From: Altericroceibacterium indicum
GTDB lineage: Bacteria; Pseudomonadota; Alphaproteobacteria; Sphingomonadales; Sphingomonadaceae
DNA length: 64,000 bases
Assembly: GCF_009828105.1 (NCBI RefSeq)
Contig: NZ_WTYQ01000001.1
Coordinates: 62,001 to 126,000 of the forward strand
Direction of reading: 5' to 3'
Part shown: positions 53,017 to 62,314 of the stretch, one piece after another
How positions within the stretch are numbered: position 1 is the first letter of the stretch
Layout of the letters: each line of letters begins with the position of its first letter
Notes under the pieces: model-generated
What the model was told of the DNA's origin: nothing
Databases searched by the model: none
The model's input: the letters and a program-made list of their open reading frames with translations, nothing else
Translations under genes and position numbers: made by a program

Positions 53017-54138
53017 TTACGCCTCTTCTGCGATCCTCAGCACGGGCTTTACCACCGTACCATTTTCGCTGGATTCGATAGCTTCGTTGATTTCTTCAAA
53101 CGGGAAGTAACCGATCAGCTTGTCGAATGGGAATTGGCCGTTCAGGTGATATTCGATGAGCTTGGGAAGGAAGTGTTTCAAATCACTGTCTCCACCCAGA
53201 ATCCCCATTACGCGGCGGCCACCGCCCATGAATTCCGCTTCGTTGAATTTCAGCATATGCGAAGGGTCTGATGCGCCCACCATGCCGACAATCCCCATGG
53301 GGGCAAGCAGGCCGAACAGGTCTTCGATCACCTTGTTGATGCCGGTGGTGTCAAAGGCATAGCCCAGACCCTGCGGCACCAGTTCCTTGATCTGGCCCAT
53401 TGCATCATCCTTGGCGTTAAAGGCATGGGTCGCACCCAGTTCCTTCGCCAGTTCAAGGCGGCTGTCATTCATATCCACCGCAATGATCGGATCAGCACCA
53501 GCAATTTTGGCCGCCATAATGGCTGCCATGCCCACGGTACCAACACCCACCACGGCGATAGGCAACCCTTTGCGCACTTTCATACTGTTGAGAACCGCAC
53601 CGGCACCGGTCATCAATCCGCAGCCGATCGGGGCGAGGCGTTCAAGCGGGAGGTCCTTGGCGCTGTCTGGCACTTTTACCACATTGCGATCATGGGCGAT
53701 GGCATGGGTGGCAAAGCTCGACTGGCCAAAGAAATTGGCATTCATCTTCTCGCCCTTCTGGAGCAGGGTTGCGCTGCCGTCAGGCCTTCCACCAGACCAG
53801 TTTTCGGGAAAGAAATTGTAGCAATAAGTAGGCGCATCAATGTCACAGCTTGGGCAGTGGCCGCAGCTGTTGAAACTCATCACCACCCGGTCACCCACTT
53901 TAGCGGATGTTACATCACTGCCCACTTCCTCCACAATGCCTGCACCTTCATGGCCAAGGACCACTGGCATCGGCACGGGCAATTGCTGATCGCGCACGGC
54001 CATGTCGGTATGGCAGACGCCGCAAGCGATGATCTTGACGCGCAACTCGTCGGGGCGAAGTTCTGCCAGTTCTACATCTTCGATGGCGAAGGGTTCAGAA
54101 TTGCCGCGGCAAATAGCAGCGCGTGCATTGGTAGCCAT
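53017..54138 (-). CDS. Zinc-dependent alcohol dehydrogenase (aryl/benzyl alcohol dehydrogenase-like)
   Basis: The 373-residue medium-chain dehydrogenase has the catalytic zinc ligands in ACGVCHTDM and LGHEGAGIVEEVG, the structural zinc Cys group in CGHCPSCDIDAPTYC, and the NAD site VVGVGTVGMAAIMAAKIAGADPIIAVD. An insertion with aromatic residues (YNFFPENWSGGRPDG) is typical of the benzyl/aryl alcohol dehydrogenase branch. I chose the ATG at 54138 after GGAGG; the upstream in-frame ATG adds 19 unrelated residues. Confidence 0.88.
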   Translation of the reverse strand: MATNARAAICRGNSEPFAIEDVELAELRPDELRVKIIACGVCHTDMAVRDQQLPVPMPVVLGHEGAGIVEEVGSDVTSAKVGDRVVMSFNSCGHCPSCDIDAPTYCYNFFPENWSGGRPDGSATLLQKGEKMNANFFGQSSFATHAIAHDRNVVKVPDSAKDLPLERLAPIGCGLMTGAGAVLNSMKVRKGLPIAVVGVGTVGMAAIMAAKIAGADPIIAVDMNDSRLELAKELGATHAFNAKDDAMGQIKELVPQGLGYAFDTTGINKVIEDLFGLLAPMGIVGMVGASDPSHMLKFNEAEFMGGGRRVMGILGGDSDLKHFLPKLIEYHLNGQFPFDKLIGYFPFEEINEAIESSENGTVVKPVLRIAEEA

Positions 54139-54374
54139 TACGATCCTCCAATTATGTCTTCGGGCGATTGGGTAGCCGAGGCCACCGCTCGCCATGTATT
54201 ATAACTTCCGATACTATCCTATCGCACCGGCGGGCGAACGCCACTGGAAATAATCAAACGCAGCACGGTTTTTTCACTTGGCGATGAGTCTGCATATGCC
54301 CCGCTATGAAACGAAGGTCCGGCATGAGAGCAGAGTGCTGGCGCTTGCCCGAACTTGGCGTTAGACAAGATTTC

Positions 54375-54929
54375 ATGTCCAGCATGACAGTCAATGGCAG
54401 CCCGGTTCGCTTTGATCTGGACCCCGATACCCCGCTGTTGTGGGCCTTGCGCGATGCAGCCAATCTCACCGGCACGAAATATGGCTGTGGCGTGGGCGAT
54501 TGCGGCGCCTGCATGGTGTTGATTGACGGGGAAGCCTTGCGCTCCTGTCTGGTTACTATCGGTGAAGCGGAGGGGCGGCTGATCACCACAATTGAAGGTC
54601 TGGCGCGCGATCGCTCGCATCCGGTACAGCAGGCTTTGGTGGCTGAGCAAGCGATTCAATGCGGCTTTTGCACACCTGGTATCGTGATGGCGGGCGCGGC
54701 CTTGATTGCCAAAAACCGTTCACCCAGCAAGGCAGAGATTATTGCCGCGATTCCCAACCTCTGCCGTTGCGGAGTCTATCCAAGAATCGTGCAAGCGATT
54801 GAACGTGCAGGCAGAGTGGCGGCAAGGCGTGAAACTATCAGTGCAGCACCTGCCCCCGGAATTGATGCAAGCGACGCTGCGCGGGCGGTGCCCGCCATGC
54901 GCGTTCCATCCAAAAAGCCTGCGCAGTGA
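54375..54929 (+). CDS. 2Fe-2S subunit of a xanthine oxidase-family molybdenum hydroxylase (isoquinoline oxidoreductase alpha-like)
   Basis: The 184-residue protein binds two 2Fe-2S clusters: C38-x4-C43-x2-C46 and C58 (plant-type) and C96-G-F-C99 with C130-R-C132. Length and the NGSPVRFDLDPDTPLLWALRDAANLTGTKYGCG start match the small subunit of isoquinoline 1-oxidoreductase-like enzymes. The large molybdopterin subunit is not adjacent, which is unusual. The last 35 residues are an Ala/Pro-rich tail. Start uncertain: ATG at 54375 or 54384. Confidence 0.85.
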   Translation: MSSMTVNGSPVRFDLDPDTPLLWALRDAANLTGTKYGCGVGDCGACMVLIDGEALRSCLVTIGEAEGRLITTIEGLARDRSHPVQQALVAEQAIQCGFCTPGIVMAGAALIAKNRSPSKAEIIAAIPNLCRCGVYPRIVQAIERAGRVAARRETISAAPAPGIDASDAARAVPAMRVPSKKPAQ

Positions 54930-54986
54930 TCGGCCTTGCCCCGTCCAGTCTGCAAGCCTAGTGCGAATTTAGAGTATTCAGGAGAT

Positions 54987-55340
54987 ATGGCCTCAATGAA
55001 AGCAACGATCTGGCATAATCCCAATTGCAGCAAATCCCGCGCGGCTCTGGCCACACTGGAAAGCAATGAGGGCATTGATCTGGAAGTTGTCCAATATCTC
55101 AAAACCCCTCCGTCAAAAGAAAAGCTCGCGCAGCTCTATCGTGATGCGGGCATGTCACCTGCCGATGGTTTGCGCCTGAGCGGAACGGATGCGAAAGAGC
55201 GCGGCTTGGTGGAGGCTGATCCTGACACCGTGCTCGATGCGATGATCCAGAATCCCAAATTGATTGAACGGCCACTTGTGGAAACCGAAAAAGGGGTGCG
55301 ACTTTGCCGCCCTTCAGACGTGATTCAGGATATTATTTAG
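54987..55340 (+). CDS. arsC: ArsC/Spx-family arsenate reductase (glutaredoxin-dependent)
   Basis: The product of about 117 residues has the active-site Cys in IWHNPNCSKSRAALATLE and the conserved LIERPLVETEKGVRLCRP, where Arg residues bind arsenate. The YQYLKTP/PPSKEKLAQL type linker is present as VVQYLKTPPSKEKLAQL. A general ArsC-family oxidoreductase is safe; arsenate activity needs test. No other ars gene is adjacent. Two ATG codons, 54987 and 54996, lie after AGGAG; the first has short spacing. Confidence 0.88.
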   Translation: MASMKATIWHNPNCSKSRAALATLESNEGIDLEVVQYLKTPPSKEKLAQLYRDAGMSPADGLRLSGTDAKERGLVEADPDTVLDAMIQNPKLIERPLVETEKGVRLCRPSDVIQDII

Positions 55341-55465
55341 ATGGCATGACGCAGTTCTGCGGTTTTGCCGGAGGCTGTTCTTGCAAATAGGCGGCATTTT
55401 TGCGAACGCCGCTATCTTGTTTACCCGCCCCGCTGGAAGGGGTGCAATTTTAGGAACGTGTTTTG

Positions 55466-56092
55466 GTGGACGGAAGTGAGCTGGTCGGCCAGCGTAAGGG
55501 CGTTAAGCTAAAACAAAAAATTTCCCGCGCGTTAGGTCCAGCAGGGGTGTTTTTTAGAGGCTTTCTTGAGCATCCCGTGATGGTCGGGTCCATCATCCCC
55601 TCATCGCGATATACGATCCGCAAAATGCTGGATCGCGTGAAATGGGATGAATGCAAAGTCTTCGTCGAATATGGCCCCGGCGTTGGCACCTTTTGTCAGC
55701 CCGTTCTGGATCGTCTGCCCCGTGATGGCGAATTGATCGTCATCGACACCAACCCCCTCTTCATCGACTTCCTCAAGCGCACCATCACCGATAGCCGCTT
55801 CCGGCCGGTTCTGGGTTCTGCTGCCGATGTTGAAGAAATCGTCCAGGCATGTGGCCATGACCATGCCGATTACGTGCTGTCTGGCCTGCCATTCTCAACC
55901 CTGCCGGACGGGGTCGCCCCTGAAATTGCTGCTGCAACCTATCGTGTTATTCGTTCTGGTGGGGCGTTTCTGACCTATCAGTTCAGCACGGTTGCCCGCG
56001 ATTACACTGAAAAGCATTTTGAACGGGTGGATAAGGGCTTTGAATGGCTCAACGTTCCACCCTGCGTTCTGGGATGGGGCTGGAAAGCCTGA
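55466..56092 (+). CDS. PmtA-like phospholipid N-methyltransferase
   Basis: The product of about 208 residues resembles phosphatidylethanolamine methyltransferase PmtA: an amphipathic Lys-rich N-terminus (GVKLKQKISRALGPAGVFFRGFLEHPVMVGSIIPSS), SAM motif VFVEYGPGVGTF, then ELIVIDTNPLFIDFLKRTI and DYVLSGLPFSTLP. PmtA makes phosphatidylcholine; related proteins act on other lipids or quinones. Start is probably GTG at 55466 (TTG one codon earlier); there is no ATG that covers the family N-terminus. Confidence 0.8.
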   Translation: MDGSELVGQRKGVKLKQKISRALGPAGVFFRGFLEHPVMVGSIIPSSRYTIRKMLDRVKWDECKVFVEYGPGVGTFCQPVLDRLPRDGELIVIDTNPLFIDFLKRTITDSRFRPVLGSAADVEEIVQACGHDHADYVLSGLPFSTLPDGVAPEIAAATYRVIRSGGAFLTYQFSTVARDYTEKHFERVDKGFEWLNVPPCVLGWGWKA

Positions 56093-56115
56093 GTTAAACC
56101 TCTCAGCATTCATAA

Positions 56116-56152
56116 CAAAAGGCCCGCTGTCCAATCAGGAAAGCGGGCCTTT
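56116..56152. terminator. Bidirectional intrinsic terminator
   Basis: AAAAGGCCCGCT (56116-56127) pairs with AGCGGGCCTTTT (56141-56152) around 13 bases; A and T runs flank both arms. It lies between the convergent methyltransferase and membrane protein genes and should stop both transcripts. Confidence 0.85.
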
Positions 56153-56175
56153 TGTTTGGGCTGAAGCAGGCTTGC

Positions 56176-57006
56176 TTATTTGAATGCCTCGCTGATCGCA
56201 TCAGGGGAAGCACCTGCCAACTGGCGGTGAATAGCAGCCAGAATCGCCACGAAAACCACCGTTGCAATCGCGCCGACAAGGCCATTCACCAGGCCGTTGA
56301 TGATTTGCATGGCAAGGGAGTTAGGCCCGATAGCAATGCCAAGCCCCTGCATGACCATGCCAATAATGATCGATATGATCAGATAGACAATTCCGATGAG
56401 CATGAAAAAACCGAAAATCCTGAGGCTGTTGCCTTTGGTCACGGTCCAGCTCCGTTTCAGGATGGTGATGGGATTGTAGGTCTTCTCAATCGCAACGATG
56501 GCCGGGGTGAGCGAGCATTTGATCATGGCATAAATTGCAAAGATCAGTGCTGCGAAAGTGGCAACAATAATCAGTGCGGCTACATTGGTCAGCGCAACGA
56601 TCGTAAGAATGATCCCGATGATGAGGCCAAGGGCGATACAAAGCAGCACATAAGCGGCGAAATAAGGCAAGAAGCCTTTAAGGCCAATTTGCAAAGCTTC
56701 ACTGACAGTGGGGCGGTTGGAATCCCTGAGCAGTGCGAGGATCGCAATAAAGCCGATGGACTGGATGAGCGTCATCAGCAGGAAGACCCACCAATAATTC
56801 GCATACATCTGGGTCACTTGCTCCAAAGCCGCTTCAGTGGAAGCCGGGTTATCCATAGCCATAGTGGCCTGCATGGGAGGAACCAGAAAAGACGCGGCGA
56901 GCGTGGGCAGGAAGGAAAATATCCCTGCTACAATCAGTAATACTTCGCGATTGGCATTCAGCATCGACATTGCGTCGCGCCAGGCCGTGCTCATATCGAA
57001 TTTCAC
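56176..57006 (-). CDS. Polytopic membrane protein of unknown function
   Basis: The 276-residue protein has about six hydrophobic segments, long and Ile-rich ([44 protein letters not shown]). Elements such as [43 protein letters not shown] resemble membrane proteins of the GDPD-membrane-domain/DUF type found in Sphingomonadales. I do not recognise a function. It diverges from lipB, 64 bases apart. Confidence 0.72.
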   Translation of the reverse strand: MKFDMSTAWRDAMSMLNANREVLLIVAGIFSFLPTLAASFLVPPMQATMAMDNPASTEAALEQVTQMYANYWWVFLLMTLIQSIGFIAILALLRDSNRPTVSEALQIGLKGFLPYFAAYVLLCIALGLIIGIILTIVALTNVAALIIVATFAALIFAIYAMIKCSLTPAIVAIEKTYNPITILKRSWTVTKGNSLRIFGFFMLIGIVYLIISIIIGMVMQGLGIAIGPNSLAMQIINGLVNGLVGAIATVVFVAILAAIHRQLAGASPDAISEAFK

Positions 57007-57070
57007 TTTTTCATTCCTCTGTTGCAGCTTGGCTCTTGATAAGATGCCGCGAAGGTTTCACGCAAATCTT

Positions 57071-57748
57071 ATGTCTCACATACATGCACTCGAAGTTGAT
57101 ACAAATGTCGAATGGCGTCAGGAAGTCACCCCTGTGCCTTATCTTGCTGCTTTGGCTGAACAGGAAGCACGCAATGCGGCGATTGCCTCTGGCCCGGCGC
57201 GGGAACTGATCTGGATGCTGGAACATCCGCCAGTCTATACGGCAGGCACCAGCGCTTCCCTGGAAGATTTACGCAATCCGCAATTTGAAGTGATCGAAAC
57301 CGGGCGGGGCGGGCGGTATACCTATCACGGGCCAGGCCAGAGAATTGGCTATGTCCTCCTCAACCTTGCAGAACGGGGCCGCGATGTACGCAGTTTTGTT
57401 CATGCGCTGGAAGGCTGGGTGATCGGGACGCTGGCCGATTTTGGGGTGGAGAGCTGGCGCGCTGAAGGGCGCATCGGTATCTGGACCCGCGATATCGACG
57501 GGGGCGAAGCCAAGATCGGGGCAATCGGCGTGCGGGTGCGCAAATGGGTGACGATGCATGGTTTTTCGGTCAACATTGCCCCCAATCTCGATCATTTCGG
57601 CGGGATTGTGCCTTGCGGTATCAGCGAATTTGGTGTCACCAGTCTCGAACGGCTAGGGCTGGATGTTTCCCTTGAACAATGGGATAGCGCGATGGAACGC
57701 CGCGCTGGTGAATTTCTTAGCGCACTTAATGGCAACACAGTGAAATGA
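57071..57748 (+). CDS. lipB: Octanoyl-[acyl-carrier-protein]:protein N-octanoyltransferase
   Basis: LipB moves octanoate from acyl carrier protein to lipoyl domains in lipoate synthesis. The 225-residue product shows [40 protein letters not shown] and [44 protein letters not shown], with the catalytic Lys and Cys residues. I chose the ATG at 57071; the frame is open upstream only through the divergent gene. The stop overlaps the next gene's ATG (ATGA). Confidence 0.95.
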   Translation: MSHIHALEVDTNVEWRQEVTPVPYLAALAEQEARNAAIASGPARELIWMLEHPPVYTAGTSASLEDLRNPQFEVIETGRGGRYTYHGPGQRIGYVLLNLAERGRDVRSFVHALEGWVIGTLADFGVESWRAEGRIGIWTRDIDGGEAKIGAIGVRVRKWVTMHGFSVNIAPNLDHFGGIVPCGISEFGVTSLERLGLDVSLEQWDSAMERRAGEFLSALNGNTVK

Positions 57749-58089
57749 AGATGCTGACCATGAAAACTCGCCACATTCTTACCATCACTGTCATGCTGGG
57801 TGCTCTGTCTGCCTGCGGTGGCGATAAGCCTGCTGCTTCCGATGCAGATAGCAACGCCACGGGGAAAGTTCTGGACGGCACGATCAGCGATGCCATGATC
57901 ACAACGGATCAGGTCACATCACAGGCTCCGCCGATGAAAGTAGTTCCGGGGCGCAGCGATGCCTCTTCTGACGAAGGTGATGACGATGCGACGGATGCCA
58001 TCGATGCAGGGGATGCCGCCGCCGATGCGGCTGATGCTGCCGCAGCAGCGGCAGACAGCGCCAGCACAGAGGCTGGCACCGCCAACTGA
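57745..58089 (+). CDS. Small acidic lipoprotein of unknown function
   Basis: The 114-residue product has a lipoprotein signal ([14 protein letters not shown]) and a low-complexity mature part with an Asp/Glu block ([28 protein letters not shown]). It begins at the ATG at 57745 overlapping lipB, or at 57760. No domain is recognisable. The tail composition suggests an extended acidic linker, and it may bind cations or the envelope. Expression is probably coupled to lipB. Confidence 0.65.
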   Translation: MKMLTMKTRHILTITVMLGALSACGGDKPAASDADSNATGKVLDGTISDAMITTDQVTSQAPPMKVVPGRSDASSDEGDDDATDAIDAGDAAADAADAAAAAADSASTEAGTAN

Positions 58090-58133
58090 CACTGCCTGAC
58101 TGGCACCGGGTCACTGGAGCCCAGTGCTTTTAC

Positions 58134-58994
58134 TTATCGCGCCATTTGCAGCATATTTTGTGCCTGGCGCAGATGCGGTGTTTCGATCATGCGGCCATTG
58201 AGTTGCAGCACGGCAGCTTCAGGGTTCGCTGCAAAAGCGTCTACAATGGCACGGGCTTGCGACAATTTTTCGGCGCTGGGGCTAAAGGCCTCGTTGATGA
58301 TCGGGATCTGTGCCGGGTGAATGGCAAGCATCCCTGAAAAGCCATCGGCTGCCGCTTCATGTGCGCTTTTGGCCAGCCCGTCCAAGTCGCGGAAATCGGC
58401 ATAGACGGAATCCACGGCCAGCCCGCCAGCGGCATGAGAAGCGAGAAGCACATTGGCTCGGACCATGCGGAAGACATCCGTCCATTGCCCGGCTGCATCG
58501 CGCTTACGGGTCGCGCCAAGGGAGGTCGTCAAGTCCTCCGTGCCCCATGTGATCCCGGCAAGCCGATCAATCTCCAACGTACCATAGTCTGGAATGGTGA
58601 GCGCGGCGCGTGGGCTTTCCCCTACTTGCGGCATGATTTTGGTGGCGCCAGCCTTGATCCCGATCCGCTGTTCCCACGCGCTGACTTCTGCATCAAGAAT
58701 CTCCAGCTCATCCGTCCCACTTGATTTGGGGAGAATGACACCGGCCGGACGGCCATGCATGACCATCCCGAGGTCTTCGCGCCAGAAGGGTGTGTGAAGA
58801 GCATTGATCCGCACCCAGCGGGCTGGGCCTGTGCCGCTATCGGCCAGCCATTCGGCCGCCTGCTGACGCGCAATTGTCTTGTCATCCAGCGGCACGGCAT
58901 CTTCGAGATCGACGATTACCGCATCAGCACCGGACGAGGGGGCCTTGGCCAGTTTTGCCGCGCTGTTGCCGGGGACGAAGAGCCAGGACCGCAT
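58134..58994 (-). CDS. CitE-like CoA ester lyase (HpcH/HpaI aldolase family)
   Basis: The 286-residue protein matches the CitE/malyl-CoA lyase branch: RSWLFVPGNSAAKLAKAPSSGADAVIVDLEDAVPLDDK at the start (Asp/Glu metal ligand), IMPQVGESPRAALTIPDYG, GITWGTEDLTTSLGATRKRD and GMLAIHPAQIPIINEAFSPS at the end. Family members cleave citramalyl-, malyl- or other CoA esters. It lacks citrate lyase partner subunits nearby, so the real substrate is open. Not obviously in an operon. Confidence 0.85.
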   Translation of the reverse strand: MRSWLFVPGNSAAKLAKAPSSGADAVIVDLEDAVPLDDKTIARQQAAEWLADSGTGPARWVRINALHTPFWREDLGMVMHGRPAGVILPKSSGTDELEILDAEVSAWEQRIGIKAGATKIMPQVGESPRAALTIPDYGTLEIDRLAGITWGTEDLTTSLGATRKRDAAGQWTDVFRMVRANVLLASHAAGGLAVDSVYADFRDLDGLAKSAHEAAADGFSGMLAIHPAQIPIINEAFSPSAEKLSQARAIVDAFAANPEAAVLQLNGRMIETPHLRQAQNMLQMAR

Positions 58995-59138
58995 ATGTGT
59001 TACTCCGAGGATATATTATGTTGAAAAGATAGCCGAGCCTTTGTGTTCCGCCAATCGCTCACTTGTTTCATTCTCCATTACGCGCAACAGTCCGGCCCGA
59101 GGGCGCTTGGGCGCTGAAATGATTGAATAACAGGAGTT

Positions 59139-60962
59139 ATGACTATGCGCAGGCTGATCGGGGCGATGACAGGGCTGGCACTGGCCGGATGTGCAACCAG
59201 CCAAGGCCCGGTGGCAAGCAGCCCGCCACCTGCGGAAGAAAAAGCGGGGCAGGGCTCTTCCGCTGCAAAGGGTGAAATGAACACAGCGTTCAAAGCCATT
59301 TCTGACACCTATATCAAAGTGCTGACCAAGCTGAACCCGGTCAACGCGACGCAGCTTGGCGATCACACTTATGATAGCGAATTGCCCGCCATCGACGCTG
59401 CCGGACGCAATGCCCGCCTCACCGCGAACAAGGCTTTGCTGCAAGGGCTCAATAGCCTCGATTTCAATCAGCTCAGCCGTGACAATCAGGTGGATTACAA
59501 GCTGCTCAAGAATGCGCTGGAATATGCCATCTGGGACGATGAAGTGCTGCGCGAATGGCAGTGGAACCCGCAATATTACAATGATACCGCGAGCTATTCG
59601 CTCTACAGCCTCGTGCAGCGCGATTTCGCGCCCTGGCCGGAGCGTTTCCAGTCCATTGTCAGCCGGATGGAAAAGCTCCCCGCCTTCATGGCAGAATCGC
59701 GCAAGCAGCTTGATCCCAATCTGGTGCCCAAGGTCTATGCTGAAACGGTTTCCAAGCAGAATGAAGGCATTCTCGAAATCGTCAACGCGGTGCTTCTGCC
59801 GGAAGTGGAAAAGAGCGGGGTGCCGCGCACGCGCTTCGATGCTGCGCTTGCCAATCTGAAAAAGGCTGTGGCGGAACAACAGCGCTGGATTGATGATACG
59901 CTGGTGCCCAATGCCAGGGGCGATTTCCGCCTTGGGGCTGAGCATTACGACCAGAAAATGAAATTCGCTTTGATGAGCGATATGACCCGGCCGGAACTGA
60001 AGCAGCGCGCGCTTGAAGCTAAGGCTGCGATCCGTAGCCAGATGTATGAGCTTTCGCGCAAAATCCTCAAGGATCGCGAAGACCAGACTTTTCCCGATAA
60101 TCCCGATGCCGCCACCCAGCAAAGCGTGATCGAACGCGGGCTGGCCTATAGCTATGCCGTGCGTCCCAAGCGGGATGAGCTGGTAGAAAAGGCGCGGGAA
60201 ACACTGGCTGACACCACGGCTTTCACGCGCGAAAAGGGCTTCGTTGCGATGCCCCGCGGTGAAGTGAAAATCATCACCGTGCCCAAATTCCTGCAAGGCA
60301 ATGCGGTGGCCTATGATGATGCGCCGGGGCCGCTGGAAAGCAATCTGCCCAATTTCTATGCCATTTCGCCGATCCCGGATGATTGGACCAACGAACAGGC
60401 CACCAGCTTCCTGTCCGAATATAACATGTATATGCTGCATGATCTGTCGATGCATGAAGGTGTTCCGGGCCATTATCTCCAGCTCGATCATGCCAATAAG
60501 AACAAGGATTTGCTGCGCGCTGTCTTGATGAGCGGGCCTTTTGTTGAAGGCTGGGCTGTCTATTCAGAAGGCGTGATGGTGGACCTTGGCTATATGACCA
60601 ATGACCCTCTGTTTGAACTCACCGTGCTGAAAATGCGGCTGCGCTCTGTCACCAATACGCTGCTTGATATCGGCGTGCATACCGAAGGCATGACCCGCGA
60701 TCAGGCGATGGATCTGATGATGAAGGGCGCTTTCCAGCAGGAACGTGAAGCAGCTGGCAAATGGATTCGGGCCAACCTCTCATCCGTGCAATTGCTGAGC
60801 TACTTTACCGGCTATGAAGAACACCGCGCCTTGCGCAAGGAAGCGGAGGAGCGCTGGGGCAAGGATTTTGACCTGCGCCGCTATCATGACAGCGTGCTGA
60901 GCCACGGTTCACCGCCGGTGAAATATGTGCGTGAATTGCTGTTCGATCTGCCGATTGACTGA
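59139..60962 (+). CDS. DUF885 family exported metallopeptidase-like lipoprotein
   Basis: The 607-residue protein has a lipobox LALAGCATS (Cys about residue 19) and a large helical domain of the DUF885 family, which is distantly related to thimet-type or M2/M32 zinc peptidases. The motif DLSMHEGVPGHYLQLDHANK (consensus H-E-x-x-P-G-H) should bind zinc, and WAVYSEGVMVDLGY adds a conserved acidic position. It is likely a peptidase at the envelope. A strong hairpin follows its stop. Confidence 0.85.
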   Translation: MTMRRLIGAMTGLALAGCATSQGPVASSPPPAEEKAGQGSSAAKGEMNTAFKAISDTYIKVLTKLNPVNATQLGDHTYDSELPAIDAAGRNARLTANKALLQGLNSLDFNQLSRDNQVDYKLLKNALEYAIWDDEVLREWQWNPQYYNDTASYSLYSLVQRDFAPWPERFQSIVSRMEKLPAFMAESRKQLDPNLVPKVYAETVSKQNEGILEIVNAVLLPEVEKSGVPRTRFDAALANLKKAVAEQQRWIDDTLVPNARGDFRLGAEHYDQKMKFALMSDMTRPELKQRALEAKAAIRSQMYELSRKILKDREDQTFPDNPDAATQQSVIERGLAYSYAVRPKRDELVEKARETLADTTAFTREKGFVAMPRGEVKIITVPKFLQGNAVAYDDAPGPLESNLPNFYAISPIPDDWTNEQATSFLSEYNMYMLHDLSMHEGVPGHYLQLDHANKNKDLLRAVLMSGPFVEGWAVYSEGVMVDLGYMTNDPLFELTVLKMRLRSVTNTLLDIGVHTEGMTRDQAMDLMMKGAFQQEREAAGKWIRANLSSVQLLSYFTGYEEHRALRKEAEERWGKDFDLRRYHDSVLSHGSPPVKYVRELLFDLPID

Positions 60963-60973
60963 GTGATCTTATG

Positions 60974-61015
60974 TTTGAGGGCGGCGGGCGATGGATGTCT
61001 GCCGCCCTTGAATTT
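60974..61015 (+). terminator. Hairpin between the DUF885 gene and the convergent aminotransferase-like gene
   Basis: GGGCGGC (60979-60985) pairs with GCCGCCC (61001-61007), extended outwards by A-T and G-T pairs to TTTGA/TTGAA. The T run (TTGAATTTT) is interrupted, so it is a moderate terminator for the plus-strand gene. Confidence 0.6.
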
Positions 61016-62304
61016 TAAACGGGCAAATTGCTGGCCATTTCGCGCAGAGCTTTGGCCGCAGCATCCACATCATCGGCGCTGTTAAACAAGGCCGGAGTGA
61101 TGCGCACGCATGCACCGCCATCCACGCCATCGCGGTGAACGGTGAAAATCCCGTGGCGTTCAAGCAGGGCCTTGGCCACGGCCTTATTATCCTCAACACT
61201 GATTTTTCCGGCAAAGCGGAAGGATGTGATCCCGGCGTGCATTTGCGGATCGTTCGGCGTCAGCACCTGGATATTGGGCGCATCCGCCACTTGGCTGACC
61301 CAGCGGTCACGCAGATATTGCAGGCGAAGCTGGATCGGGGCGGCACCAATAGTCTCACGAAAATTCAGCGCATCGGGCACGCTGAGGAGGGCGGCAAAAT
61401 CAGTCGTGCCGGTATGAACGCGGGAATAAATTCGATCGATATCATGGCTGGTATCGGCTGGATCAGGATCAATCGCGGATAGTCGTGACTGGCGGATATA
61501 GGCCGCACCCACGCCAAGCGGTGCACCAATCCACTTATGCAGATTGAGGCCGACGAAATCGGCATCGAGATCAGGCAGGGCAAAATCGAGTTGGCCCCAG
61601 CTATGCGCCGCATCGACAATCGCATCGATCCCACGTTCACGCGCGATCTTTACGATCTCGTGCACTGGAATCACCAGGCCGGTCCGGTGGCTAAGATGGG
61701 TCAGCAGCACCAGTTTCAGATCAGGATTGGCTTCGAACGCTTGCACATAGGCATCAATCACAGCGGCACCGTCCGCCGGTTCAGGCATCGTCATACGAAC
61801 AATGCGCGCGCCTGCTTGCCTGGCTTTGGACACCAATGCGCTCTGCATGGAATCATAGTCCAAATCTGCATAAAGCACTGCATCACCGGGCTTTAGCTGA
61901 TTATATCCGCCAATCAGGGCTTTGAGCGCTTCTGTCGCATTGCGAGTGAAGACGATCTCATTCGGGTCCACCCGCAACATAGCAGCTACGCGCAGTTGCA
62001 CGTCGATCGCATCATGCCCAAACTTGCGACGTGTATAATAGCTGGTGTCGCGATTAACCCGCTCAAGGTGGCCCTTATAGGCATCCAGCACAGGCCGGGC
62101 CATCATGCCCCAATTGCCATTTTCGAGCTGGATCACTTCCTGGGTGACATCGTAATGCGCTGCCACTTTAGCCCAATAGGCTTCATTATCGGCAACAGGT
62201 TTTCCGGCTAGCGCTGCTGGCGATGCAGCACGTAAATCGGAAGAGGCAAGGGCGGCACTTGTCAGCGCCGCCCCTTTCACGAACATTCTGCGATTGAGTG
62301 TCAA
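61015..62304 (-). CDS. Tat-exported class V aminotransferase-fold PLP enzyme (isopenicillin N epimerase-like)
   Basis: The 429-residue protein resembles the cysteine desulfurase/isopenicillin N epimerase group: TRNATEALKALIGGYNQLKPGDAVLYADLDYDS, DAIVDAAHSWGQLDFALPDLDADFVGLNLHKWIGAPLGVG (PLP-binding Lys in the HKW motif). The N-terminus reads TLNRRMFVKGAALTSAALASSDLRA, a twin-arginine signal. It fits a start at TTG 62304, seven bases after AGGA; an ATG at 62286 would cut off the RR motif. Export of such an enzyme is unusual but known. Substrate unknown. Confidence 0.82.
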   Translation of the reverse strand: MTLNRRMFVKGAALTSAALASSDLRAASPAALAGKPVADNEAYWAKVAAHYDVTQEVIQLENGNWGMMARPVLDAYKGHLERVNRDTSYYTRRKFGHDAIDVQLRVAAMLRVDPNEIVFTRNATEALKALIGGYNQLKPGDAVLYADLDYDSMQSALVSKARQAGARIVRMTMPEPADGAAVIDAYVQAFEANPDLKLVLLTHLSHRTGLVIPVHEIVKIARERGIDAIVDAAHSWGQLDFALPDLDADFVGLNLHKWIGAPLGVGAAYIRQSRLSAIDPDPADTSHDIDRIYSRVHTGTTDFAALLSVPDALNFRETIGAAPIQLRLQYLRDRWVSQVADAPNIQVLTPNDPQMHAGITSFRFAGKISVEDNKAVAKALLERHGIFTVHRDGVDGGACVRITPALFNSADDVDAAAKALREMASNLPV

Positions 62305-62314
62305 ACGATCGTCC

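Noticed and set aside
59016-60491. 491-codon open frame opposite to the DUF885 gene
   Set aside because: The plus-strand gene has a signal peptide, a zinc motif and family similarity throughout. Long antisense frames are common in GC-rich coding DNA, and this one has no recognisable features.
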